Shown here one piece after another: positions 1-10,695 of a stretch of DNA of 64,000 nucleotides. This DNA is from Aquilaria yunnanensis. Its lineage: Eukaryota > Streptophyta > Magnoliopsida > Malvales > Thymelaeaceae. The notes below the pieces were generated by a model. That model ran no database searches. It worked only from the letters and a program-made list of their open reading frames with translations, and was not told the DNA's origin. How positions within the stretch are numbered: position 1 is the first letter of the stretch; each line of letters opens with the position of its first letter. The DNA lies in contig CM077600.1 in assembly GCA_039654915.1 (NCBI GenBank), positions 45,306,492 through 45,370,491 on the forward strand. Direction: 5' to 3'. A program made the position numbers and the translations under genes.

Positions 1-931
1 AAACTCAATATTTGAAATATTAAATAACACTCAATTATGGGCAAATCTTTTGACTCATTTTGTGAACTCAAAAGTGTAAGGCGACTGACTAACGAACAAG
101 GTTTGGGAAAAATATTTTAAGTTATTTGAGTTGCTTAGATATTTTTATGAGTCAACAAACTTTTTCTCTAGGGTTTATTACTCAACAATGCACCAAACAA
201 TGCTATATTTTGTAAACATCGTCTATGTGTTTCATAAATACAAAGACGATGAGTTTTTGAAACCAACTGTTGAAGCAATGCAAAAGAAATGGTTTGATTA
301 TTTTCAACAAATCCCACAAATTTATCTTGTTACATGTGCATTAGATCCAAATGTCAAAATCATGGGTTGTCTACAATTGTTAGAAGCATATTATCATACA
401 TATTTAGGTCAAACACAAGTTTCTGCACTTACTATTTCTGCTAAAGCTAACCACAATTTGAAAGAGTTATACAAACTCTACTCCGTTAAGCATTTTGATA
501 AGGTTAGGTCATCCAATCCAACACCCGCCTGACCTTCCACCTCCTTATCATCATCAAGGTTTAACCCCGCAGTGAATATCCTCAAACGGCTAAGACCCAC
601 AAACTCGGGATTGGCAGAATGGAATGATTACCTCTGCACTTTATTTGAAAACAATGAGGAAGACATCCTCGAGTGGTAGAAGAACAAAAGAGAAAGATTC
701 TTGATCTTATTCATACTGGCGCAAGAGATTTTGGCAATTTCGGTCTCAACCATCGCCTCCAAGACCGCCTTTAGTGCAGGGAAATGAGTCATCTCAGAAA
801 AATGCGCAAGGCTCACACTTAAAGCCATTGAGTTTTACGTCTGTAATCGGGGTTGGGCACTTGCTGCTCTAAAGAAACAAGATATTAAAAGCTCCGATGA
901 TGAGGCTTCTTCTGATGATGACCAACAATAG
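1..931 (+). pseudogene. hAT-family transposase, 3' part, degenerate
   Basis: This is the C-terminal part of a hAT (RICESLEEPER/BED-type) transposase; the 5' part lies before the window. An open stretch from about 113 to 532 resembles the RNase-H-like core region (DUF4413), with LLRYFYESTNFFS near the start and CALDPNVKIMG in the place of the usual LDPRYK motif. The remaining part to 931 resembles the hAT dimerisation domain: EDILEW, then ILAISVSTIASKTAFS, then an acidic Ser/Asp tail. It is broken by in-frame stops at 677-679 and 785-787 and by a frame change after about 530, so it cannot make a full transposase. The family assignment rests on motif order and is fairly safe. The exact hAT subfamily is not clear, and I saw no terminal inverted repeat after the gene. 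Confidence 0.75.
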
Positions 932-2641
932 TAAATTATAGATTTTCATTACAATTTAAATAATATAATTGATCTGATTATACTGTTAAGCACATATTTT
1001 AATTTTTACCTTTTCATTTTTTTCCATGGAACGTTTTGTCATTCTTAAGTGTAAAACACGTTTCAAATTATGTAAGTACCATTTGGCTTTTTTATTAATA
1101 AAATTTACACCGGTGTTGGTGTTTCTTCTAAAAAATATATATTTCATAAAATTATTATCAAACAATGAGTGAAAACATATTAAAACATATTTTATTAAAA
1201 TCGAATAATTAACTCGGCCTAGCTCAGACCCGCCCTGGCCTAGCCCGGGCCCAGGTTGGACCTAGCCTAGGCCCACCTCGCTTTGACGCGGGTCGTGCCT
1301 TGGTCCGAAAACTCTGACCCAGGCTTAGCCGGGCCAAGCTGGGTCCAAGCCGAGTCGACCCACCAGCCACCACTAATAATAATAATAATAAGTGTTAGAA
1401 TATTATTTTAAGATGAAAGAAACTAAATAAATTTATTTGCACATCTTTAGATGTATTCTAACTTTTCTCATCATAATTTATCAAATATAAATAAAATATA
1501 TATGATAACGGATATATAGAGAAAAATAACTATTATTCAACAAAAAAAACTAATTTATTGATACAAGAGAAAAAAAACAATACTTTAATAATAGCAATAC
1601 ATTTTTTAATACCAAAAAAAAAAGAAAGCAAAAGTAAAAAAAAAAGTAAAAAAAAAATTAAAGTAAATATTTATGTTAAAATATGTGTATTAGTTATATT
1701 TTACTATTTTATATATTTATGTATGATATTTTTATTTAAAATGACCAAAAAAATATCTCACATGTCCGTAAAAAATAGAATACTATAATATATACCTCAC
1801 GTTATTACGATAAATTGTGGTTTTTAGACAAAATATACATAAAAAGTTACTGGTATGCAAAATATTGTAAAATACCATGGTATACCACATATTTTTTGTC
1901 AAAAAATATGATAAAATGTGAAAACATTTGTATCGTGTACTGCTTATCCGTGGTAAGCAGTATATCGTGATATTTAATTCCATAATGATGAGATGGCAAC
2001 AGAACACAATGATGATTAACAACGATCGATGCGAAAAAAGGTCGCGTTATTACCTCAAGGGTCTCAGCCTTGTGTTCTCCTTTATCCCTTGATTAATCAT
2101 CAGTGGTGGCTGCGATATGAGATGTCAGCAGTGGGATAAGGACGTGACAGTGGCAAATCAGTGCTGGTCGTAGCAAAGGTAAAGGTCATGAGGGGCAGAG
2201 GAGCGGAGGTGAAAATCATGACGGGATGGTGGTTTTACTGTAAGATATAAAAGTTTTGAAGTTTATATGACAAATAGAAGGTTTTTTAGTATTAAAATTA
2301 GTTTTTTACGTTTTTTTCGATCCATTTTAACGGTTGCAATTAACGACAAACTGATTGGTGTAACATTTTCATATTTGAAAGATAAATAGTGTAATGTTTT
2401 GTAATTCCAAGATGAATCTGAAACATGGGTCTTAGTTTAAGGATGATGAGTGTTATTTACCCATTTTTTAATAGCTGTTAGAACTTCCAAGCCATTAAAA
2501 TTTCCACATGGTCAATTATTGAAAAATTCTCATGATTAATTGTTGAAGCTATCCCGCTAAACTAGTAAAATGGCAAAGTACATTACCCTGCCTCATTCAC
2601 CACCTGAGTTTGAGATATGCCCCTCCCCTTTCCTTAACCCT
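932..2641. other. Intergenic, AT-rich, no gene seen
   Basis: No supported gene. It holds a GC-rich island (listed separately), a short AAT microsatellite at 1374-1391, A/T-rich low-complexity sequence at 1500-2000 and a slightly GC-richer patch at 2030-2230 without coding signal. Short open frames here are of the kind expected from base composition. Confidence 0.5.
1210..1365. repeat. GC-rich, self-complementary island
   Basis: About 155 bp of strongly GC-rich sequence sits in very AT-rich surroundings. It is built from variants of GGCCTAGCC and GGGCCAGG and contains many small palindromes (CCCGGG, CCTAGG, GGGCCC). It has no open frame worth noting. It may be a fragment of a repetitive element; I do not recognise the family. 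Confidence 0.45.
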
Positions 2642-2644
2642 TAA

Positions 2645-3501
2645 GGTGTCTCCAACAATTTTTCCAAAATTTTTATAAGATGGTGAAGTAAAAAACAAAA
2701 TCTCTATAAATTTTTTGCTCCAACTTCAACAGCTTTCTTATTTTATAGAATTTTGTATTTACTACATAACAATTAAGTATTATGGATTTAAAGCAAATTC
2801 AAATTAATGACTAATTTAATTATTGTATAACTAAATATTGTTAAAAATGTAAAAAATTACTCCCTCCGTTTTACAAAAAATGATTCTTTTACCTTTTTTT
2901 ACTCAAATTTGACTTAAATATATTTATATTAATTTATATAAAAAATTTTAAAATTTATATTTATAAAATAAAGTCTTTAATCATTTTCATTAAAAAATTA
3001 TATTTATATAAGAAATTTTGAAAGAAATAAAAATATGAATTAATTTTTGTATAATTAAATATTGTGCAAAACGTAAAAATTTACTACCTCCGTTTCACAA
3101 AAAATGACCATTCTAATTTTTTTTAACTAAAGTTTGACTTAAATATATTTATATTAATTTGTGCTATAATTTTTAAAAAAAATTATATTTATAAAATAGA
3201 GTCTTTAAGGTACCATTTTCATATAAAAATTTTATATTTCTATAAGAAATTTTGAAAGAAAAAAAAATTATGAATTAATTGTTGTAAATAGCAAATAAGA
3301 CAACTTTTACGAGACAGATGGAGTATTATTTTTCATTCCTTAAAAAATTTTAGAGTTTCTGCAAAAATAGGGAATAAAATCTTCTTTTTCATCTCATTCT
3401 CTATTTTAGAAAATAAGATGGGAAAGCTATTCGAGTGAAAAATGACTTTATATTCCCTAAAATGGAGAAAAACTACAAAATGGAGAAGCTGTTGGAGATG
3501 C
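2645..3501. mobile_element. PIF/Harbinger-like MITE with a nested MITE
   Basis: The left end GGTGTCTCCAACA and the inverted right end TGTTGGAGATGC are imperfect terminal inverted repeats, flanked on both sides by TAA (2642-2644 and 3502-3504). TAA/TTA target duplication and a CTCCAACA end are typical of PIF/Harbinger-type MITEs. Similarity between the arms continues inward, for example around AATAGCTTTC near 3430 and its counterpart near 2735. The element has no coding capacity. The Stowaway-like element at 2858-3325 lies inside it and accounts for more than half of its length. Confidence 0.6.
2858..3325. mobile_element. Stowaway-like MITE, internally duplicated
   Basis: It starts with TACTCCCTCCGTTTTACAAA and ends with the inverted GAGACAGATGGAGTA, the ends of Stowaway (Tc1/mariner) MITEs with TA target sites. 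A second left end, TACTACCTCCGTTTCACAAA, starts at 3082. The two halves (2858-3081 and 3082-3325) are diverged copies of the same roughly 225-bp unit: AAATTTGACTTAAATATATT, a later AAATAGAGTCTTTAA-like stretch and AAGAAATTTTGAAAGAAA occur in both, in order. This is either a tandem duplication or an insertion of one family member into another. Confidence 0.65.
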
Positions 3502-3504
3502 TAA

Positions 3505-6500
3505 GCCTTCCGTATATGGTTAGTTCTAAGTAGCAAAAACAAAAAAAAATGACAAAGGACATGAAATCAAAAAGGAGAAGTTGAAGGTTTTACTTTTGTT
3601 TCCTCTATTTGCTCTCAAATTGTGCCCTTTATTCTAGCTTATGATTACAAAAAAAAATGTTAAAAACTCTAATCTTATCCTCTACCCTCAAATAAACAAT
3701 AAAAGGATGAAATATGAGGATGGACTTAAATTCAAAAGACATCTAATATCTAATCTAATATTATATACTAAAGTATGATCATTTTCATGTCTATAAATAT
3801 TTTTTCCTTAACTCTTGCTTACGTGTTTTTACTCTCATGCTGCCACCTCTCATATTTTGCACCAATGTTTCAATTTTCTCATTCTATTAGCTATAAATTA
3901 CATTTTTTAATTACCATGATATTTAAAAAGGACAATCAACTATGTATTAATTTTGAAATTTATACATATCAATGGAATTTGAAAACTCAATCTTTTAAAT
4001 ATATAATTATCATAAATAAATATTCTATTTATTTTATTAGTTATATGTTATGTAACCTATTTTGGAAAATTGATGTTTTTCCTTTCATATTTTTCTCTAT
4101 ATATATTAACACATCATAATCTTACAAAACCTACACAAATGTAAGCATTTCTTCTCTTTTCATTTTGAAAAAATCATATTTTTTAAGATTGAAATTAGGC
4201 TTCTTCTTCTTCTTCTTCTTCTTTTCTCTATATATGAATGTATGTATGCATTTTTTTATTTTAGGGATCTATTTTGATTGACACAATATTATTGTATAGT
4301 GATACATTTTAGTTCTACAAAATTCTTATTTTGTATGTTTTCAAGATTTGAATTATGAAATTTTATCTTTTGGATTGCAATTTTAACCAAATTTTATCTA
4401 TATTGTTGTATCTTTATTTAAAAATATTAAATTTTGATTATTTTCATAGTCAGGGATAAACTTAGAAGCTATATCATACAAAATGCAAAGATGAGATAGA
4501 AACATGGAGAAGAGTTGATGAGAGACAAGAAAAAAGAAAAAAAAAATCTATGTTGTATAATATATGTTAATTTTTTATATATGTTTGATAATATGTTATT
4601 TTTTTCATTTTTTACACCTTATAAGTGTATCATTTTCATTATGTAAAACCCATAAATTCTTATTATTGCAATTATACTATTTAATAAGTTTAACCTATAA
4701 TAAATATAATTATATAAAGCCCATAAATATATAATGGTTATGTTGTTATTGTAAAAACATTTTTCTTGCATACTTAAGATTTTATAATTTTGGTACCAAA
4801 AATATCCATCTTAATACTTTTAGGACAAAATTTTCAATATTTTTTTTTCTTCCTTGCAATCCCTTATACATTAACATATTTAAAATTGATTTTATAGCAT
4901 ATTTTATCACATAAATTCACAGATTAACTTCACACAACAAAGGGGAAGGCTCTTTAAAATCTTGTACATATAATGCAATTAGTAAGAAAACATTAATTTT
5001 GGCAACAGTATCATAATCTTTAATATTTATTCTAAAACCTCCATATCATTTTTCTATTATAGAAATATAATAGGTAAAATATTTTATGTAACAAGAATAA
5101 TTTTTTCATGGGGAAACATTTTATTATCTAAAATAAAAAGATCACACCAATTAGCACCTATTTTCATAAAAAGGAAACAATTAATTTTTCAAATAATTAT
5201 AAATTTGAATCACTTTATAAAATAAATAGGAATATTAACATTAATTGTTTCCAAAACATAATTAAATTGACATATATTAACATTTAATTCAGTTTAGGAA
5301 AATATAGAAAATATATTAACACTTACCAAAAAAAATTTTATTATTCTCAATGGTAAAATAAATTATTTTTTATTCAATTTTAAAGGCTTGAATTTAAAAT
5401 AAAATTATTTTATGATTTTCAAAATTGTACTTTTTTTGTTGAACCAATGTATCAAATTAATATCAGCATTTTTCTTTGTTTTAAATTGAGTTGGTCAACT
5501 ATGCATTATACAAAAAAGGTAAACTAAATTATGATGTGTGTTAATATTATTACCTTTATTATATCTTAGACTTTTCTCATTCCTATTATAAAATTTTTCA
5601 TATATATGAGTATATATTGAAAATAAAATATAAACTAATAGACAATAGTGGACATATTCTTTGTTCCATTTTTTCTTTTCATTCAATATTTGATTTTTTT
5701 TTATGGTGTGGTCGGTTACTATTAAATATTTCTCTCCTCATTTATTTTGTTAATTATTATTGTATGTTTTATTTTAAATTTATAAATATATTTTACATTA
5801 GATGGTGTTATTACTATTTTCATCACTCAATCATGTTTATTTACTAAAAAAACATGACACTTGATTGGAGCTATTCTTTGTTAGCTTCAAATTGTAACTT
5901 TATTCCATTACATTCATTATTTTTTCTTTAAAAGTGTTTTGAAAAAATAATAACTAAATAAATAAGCTAGCACTACATTAAGAGTTAAGTAATATAGGCC
6001 AATACTATATTAAGAAAATGGTTGAACATGAAATATAATAAAAAAATTAACATCAGGTTCAGTCATTTTTTTTTTTTTTTTGTGAATAGGTCAAATTCTT
6101 TTATTTTTATTTATTAATTATAATGACATTTATTAGATTAATTTTACTCTAAGTATTTATATCTTAACCATAGAGTTAGAAATAAGCTCTTCCTTTATTT
6201 TTTTCATGTCCCTAAAATTGTTATCATTATCAACTTTTTGAAATAGAAATTATCCAATAGTTGGGATTCACCTATTAAATCATTATCAACTCGAGTTAAG
6301 GGTATTTGGGCTTGGCTTGGCACAATTAGAACCCCAACCTATATAACAGATAATTGATTTTTCAAACAATCATCTTGAAAAGTAATGAATATTTTTTCTT
6401 TGCAAAAAAAAACAATAATAACAACATGTTCGTTAGAGTACAAATCTTTTAATATAAAATATGTATTTATTTTAATAGAAAAATTTTTTTAGGTGCTCGT

Positions 6501-6900
6501 TGAGATGGTAGGTTAGGCCGATTATGGGTCATGGGTCTTCCTTGGTAGATAAAGATGTGAAGAAAGATGTTTGAGTAAGATATTGCTAAATCCAAATTAT
6601 CTCAACATATAAATGAGTTCGTATCCTGCTCTTACGAGTAGGTAAGTAACATACTCTTACCCATTTGGCATGTATGTGCGCATGCATGCATACACACACA
6701 CACAAATTTCATTTTTCTATTTATTTATGTATGTTTTAAAATAATATGTATGTCAACAAATAATTAATAAATAAAAATTTATAAAATTAAGTAACATAGA
6801 AAAATTTACACTAAATTATAAATTTATTTTGAGATAGAATTAAAATTTTTAGAAATAAATATACTAATTTATGAGGTGTAGGATATAGTAGAATTAGTTA
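3505..6900. other. Intergenic, very AT-rich, no gene seen
   Basis: About 3.4 kb of AT-rich sequence without any supported gene. It contains a TTC microsatellite (4201-4223), a poly-T run near 6066-6080, a short CA repeat near 6690-6705 and many A- or T-rich runs. Short open frames such as 3775-4119 have Ile/Phe/Tyr/Lys-rich composition and no recognisable motif, so I treat them as chance. Confidence 0.5.
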
Positions 6901-6950
6901 AACACGTAACCTTCGCAAAGCTTTGTTGGTAGAGTTGAGCTAGAATGGCC

Positions 6951-7170
6951 TGGTTTGGAAAAGGTATGGGCAATAGAGTAATTATATCATCCTTATTAGT
7001 AGGAGGCCAAGCTCGACTAATTATACTTAACCTTAATTTGATTTATCTTCTGTCAGAGCCTGGTTTGGAAAAGGTATGGGCAATAGAGTAATTATATCAT
7101 CCTTATTAGTAGGAGGCCAAGCTCGACTAATTATACTTAACCTTAATTTGATTTATCTTCTGTCAGAGCC
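6951..7170. repeat. Perfect 2 x 110-bp tandem duplication
   Basis: Positions 6951-7060 and 7061-7170 are identical base for base, starting TGGTTTGGAA and ending TGTCAGAGCC. Identity in otherwise diverged sequence points to a recent duplication, or to an assembly artefact. Confidence 0.9.
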
Positions 7171-7787
7171 TACTATTTGAACGTCTAGATGTAACTATGT
7201 TTCTTTTCTTAATAAGTTGTTGTGAAGTATAACTGGGTAACTTGGTGTTTTCTCAAATCTTAGAAGGCACATGAGGCAAAATTGGCAATTAAAAAATGTG
7301 CCAGTCTAGTCCGTGTCCGTATGTGGTAGCTATGATAGAGAGCTAAGACTATGTTCTTAGAACTAATACTTAAAATACTCATACTCATCATTTTATTTTT
7401 CTTATTTTTCCCATATATGTTTTAGTAGTCCAATACTCCACAATAAATCTGCTTTCTTGCATTTCAGGTAAATTTAGTTAAATTCATAACAAGCTTTGTA
7501 GGTAAGGTCAAGATTGGGTGGTAGGGTTTGGGTAGAGTAGGAGTAGTAGAGTTATTTTTATCATCTCCATTAGTAGGAGCAAGTTAGGCCAATTGTACTT
7601 AGTCTTGTATCTGATTTAGCCTATATCAAAACTTATCATTTGAACACCCCAGTGTAGCTATGTTCCTCCTTTTAATAAGTTGTTGTAAGGTATGTGAGCC
7701 AACTTACATATTTCTTAACGCCTATAGGTATATGAGATAGAATTGACAGTCTGGGAAGTGCAGTCAGGGTCAGTGTCCTATGGTGAT

Positions 7788-7873
7788 GCAAGGAAACTGG
7801 AACTATGTTCATAAAACTAATACTTAAATTGCAAGGAAATTGGAACTATGTTCGTAAAACTAATACTTAAATT
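7788..7873. repeat. 2 x 43-bp tandem duplication
   Basis: The units 7788-7830 and 7831-7873 start with GCAAGGAAA and end with CTTAAATT; only two differences were counted between them. Confidence 0.85.
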
Positions 7874-7964
7874 ACTTATACTCATTTTTTATTTTTCTTA
7901 TACGTGTTTTAGTAGTCTGACACACCATAGTGAATCTATTTTTTTTTCTTGCGTATATATTCTT

Positions 7965-8210
7965 CTCACTCTCCAATCCAAAATTTTGTAAATAGTGTAT
8001 AAAGATAAAATTTTGTATCACTTCATGCTAACGTCTAAAATATACTCAAGGATTTGTTAATTGTAAAAAAAAATTTGTAATGCCTTACTCACTCACCAAT
8101 CCAAAAATTTATAAAAAGTGTATAAAGATAAAATTTTTATCACCTCAAGCTAATGTCTAAAATATACTTAAGGATTTGTTAATTGTTAATTTTTTTTGTA
8201 ATGTAATTAT
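7965..8210. repeat. 2 x about 123-bp tandem duplication, diverged
   Basis: The units start near 7965 and 8088. Both hold CAATCCAAAA, AGTGTATAAAGATAAAATTT, GTCTAAAATATACT and AAGGATTTGTTAATTGT in order, with scattered substitutions and small indels. Confidence 0.75.
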
Positions 8211-8220
8211 CTTAATCTAG

Positions 8221-8861
8221 ATATTCTATAATTCACTATCTAATCTATGTTCTATTACTACCATGAATTATATAAAAACTAAAATAATATGTAGTATTAG
8301 TATAATATTGTATTCATTTTGAATATGATTTCTTACTAATTCACCCGATAACATATGATTATTATTTATATAATCATGTATTTTATTTAAACCATTGCAT
8401 ATACCAACAAGGCACATATTACCACTTTGTTTTACTTGTAAAGTGTTCATGTTGGTGAATAGCATTTTGACCTATTATTATATTACCGAGTATTTAATTT
8501 TTTTTATATTTATATACTTTGTATTTTAAATTCAATCATATTTTCTCCATAATTTAATTTCGAGGTAATGTCAGGTATTAAGTTAGTTATTATTGTTGTT
8601 GTTGTTGTTACATTTTTATTTGATGTTTTTCTTTTTGTAACTGTTGTTATCACATCTACTAGTTAAATCACAAAAAGAAATGATAAATAACATAAATGTA
8701 CATAATAACACCTTCGAATTTGATATCCATACACAACAAAAAACATAATGGATACTGCCCGTACACTCCATCGGTAGCATCCACTGATGGAGCCCATCTC
8801 CTCGTCATCTATAGAATTTTGCTTCATGAGATCCAACCGGAACAGCAGGTGGGTTGAACTA
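8221..8861. other. Intergenic, AT-rich
   Basis: No supported gene. A short TTG repeat lies at about 8595-8612. From about 8665 onward the minus strand may carry the continuation of the open frame at 8939-9107, if the poly-T insertion is ignored. Confidence 0.4.
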
Positions 8862-8869
8862 GAGCGTCC

Positions 8870-8938
8870 TTTTTTTTTTTTTTTTTTAACGCAAACAAGA
8901 TCACTCTATTAAATAAATATGAGATCTGGAGCGTCCAA
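8870..8938 (-). mobile_element. Short poly(A)-tailed retroposed insertion
   Basis: A 69-bp segment starts with an 18-base T run (8870-8887) and is flanked by the direct repeat GAGCGTCC at 8862-8869 and 8939-8946. Read on the minus strand it is a short body followed by a poly(A) tail, between target-site duplications. That is the structure of a heavily 5'-truncated retroposon (LINE- or SINE-like). The body is too short to assign to a family. Confidence 0.6.
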
Positions 8939-8946
8939 TGCAGTGA

Positions 8947-9107
8947 TAGATGCTCAATTTGAATTGAGACATCTGCTCAAGCAGCGTCTGAAACTGCGTC
9001 TCATAATCAGCCAACCGACCAACGCTTGACGCAGTGCTCAAGCTCAGCCTGGTCTGCGTCAAGTCTGTGGGGGCAGGTCTGGCAGCTCTGGAATCCTGGC
9101 TTTCCAT
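8947..9107 (-). other. Unidentified coding-like frame, interrupted by retroposon
   Basis: On the minus strand an ATG at 9107 opens a frame of moderate GC and unbiased composition (MESQDSRAARPAPTDLTQTR..., then a DYETQFQTLLEQMSQ segment with heptad-like spacing). It reaches the poly(A) insertion at 8938 and stops shortly after. Bypassing the insertion and one target repeat would leave the frame open for about 65 more codons, to a stop at 8663-8665. I do not recognise the protein. It could be a small gene or gene fragment damaged by the insertion, or a chance frame. Confidence 0.25.
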
Positions 9108-10340
9108 GGTTTAACCTCTCCTCATAATCCATGGTCACGTAATCCTGTCCTGTGTGATCCTTGGAGATTCTTTTTCGTTTCCTTTAATTTCCCATAAACT
9201 ATAACAGCAAGAAATAAAATTAATACTTCGACAGTAAAAATTAAAAGGAGGAATCAGTTCAGTACTTTACAAATGAGCTTCAGTTCATCAATCAGCTCTT
9301 GCCGGACTTCTCCCTTCACTACGAATTCTTTGCTACCTCGATGCGTACCCCGCTGAAACCAGGGAAAATTTTCTTCAATCGCTCTAACTCTCTCACACAC
9401 ACGAAGAAGAAGAAGAAGAAGCAAACATGAAATGGAAAGCGTGCTCGCAGAGAGGAGGCAAGGTTTGGGATTGAGCAGCCAGCGAGGCAGCAGAGAAGGA
9501 AAGAGCACCTAGGGGAACTTAGAGATCGATCGGCCATTCGGCACCTTAACGAAATTTGAGATCTGAGCTCGAAGCATTGAAGGCGAGAGCAAGTCGGAAG
9601 ACCCTTGGAGGTGAAAGATTTCGAATGAGAACCCAAATGAGCGACCTAGCTAGAGAAAGCAATTGGCCGCTTACACTTCAGTTTCGCTGCTTGGAAGTCG
9701 CTGCTTGGAAGAGTCGAGGGGAGTAGAAAGAGAGGTCGCTAACACACAAAGCTACCTGGCACACGTTAAGCTTTATTTTCTGCTAGTTATTTTTTCTTTC
9801 TTTTCAGTATTTTCTTTTATTTCAACAATTAAAAAAACCGTATTGAAAAAACTAATTAAATGTGCTTCCGTCGCACTCATATAATGAGGTTTCCCATTTA
9901 ACTTGTTTTCAATAGGTGTTTTAGATACTACGTTTTATATCATTTGACGGTGGTGAACGAAGTAAATATTTCTACTGAAAACTTCAACTTCAATCCAGTT
10001 AACAAATTATGCACCAGTTTGTTTGAGAAAACTATAAGATGGAAATTTCCTTGCTCACAACAAAATCACCGTTCTTCCCATTTCCCAGGTACCAATTTGA
10101 TGATACGGGAGATCCTCAGAAAAGGTGTAGAGATGCCTAAACAGATGGAGATGACCGAGAGACGTGCTTCAATGGTCATTATGAAGGCAATGTGCCCCAG
10201 GTATCTAATATACAATCTTCTTCCAAGTGTTGTTCTGTGTCCTCGTAGGATTCTCCATGGTCGCAATACAAACAAAAATTCTCCCGCAGCACTACGGGAC
10301 TCTGGGAACCGGAATACTGATCAATGAGCTCGAGCCAAGA
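9108..10340. other. Intergenic, moderate GC, unresolved
   Basis: The segment 9110-9750 is less AT-rich than its surroundings and holds a GAA repeat (about 9402-9420). Overlapping open frames on the minus strand (9254-9636) have low-complexity Leu/Phe runs from that repeat. It may be the leader or promoter of the unidentified minus-strand frame at 9107, but nothing proves this. From 9750 to 10340 no gene was seen. Confidence 0.3.
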
Positions 10341-10695
10341 TTAGCGAAAAGGCGTGTCTGGGTGCGCACTAGATTGATTAATTAGAATACAAAACAGTAT
10401 CAGCCCAATACTGTAAGCATGTGTGGCTAAGACCGACACTGCCATAAACATTGAATAACAAACAAAGAGGGAAAGTTCAACACATTCTTTAGAAAATACC
10501 ACAAGAACAGCACATGCAGGTACTGTTAGAGAATCCAACAAGCTTATTCTAGCTACGAAAAATAAAAATCGCTTCTTAGATGTTCTGTTATTCTCTGTTC
10601 CGTACAATAGAAAGACCAGAAAGAAGTTTTCTTTTTTCCAGAAATAATGATTTCGGTTACTATGACCTGAAAGTAGACCCACCATGATCGATAAT

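Larger units (their letters stand above)
6905..7960. repeat. Diverged duplication of a roughly 0.5-kb unit
   Basis: The block at about 6905-7470 is repeated, diverged, at about 7480-7960. Shared landmarks in the same order are: AAGCTTTGT, TTATATCAT/TTTTATCAT followed by TTAGTAGGAG, ATTTGAACG/ATTTGAACA, TTAATAAGTTGTTGT, and TGTTTTAGTAGTC close to the end. The first copy is longer because it holds the exact 110-bp duplication. No coding potential was seen. Confidence 0.6.

Noticed and set aside
3775..4119. Open frame of 114 codons
   Set aside because: Very AT-rich, Ile/Phe/Tyr-rich, no motif and no splice context; expected by chance in this base composition.
6951..7170. Direct repeats considered as a CRISPR-like array
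   Set aside because: Two adjacent copies without spacers in plant DNA; a plain tandem duplication.
9254..9636. Two overlapping minus-strand frames of 84 and 105 codons
   Set aside because: Both run through a GAA/TTC repeat and give Leu or Phe runs; no recognisable domain. Kept only as possible leader sequence.
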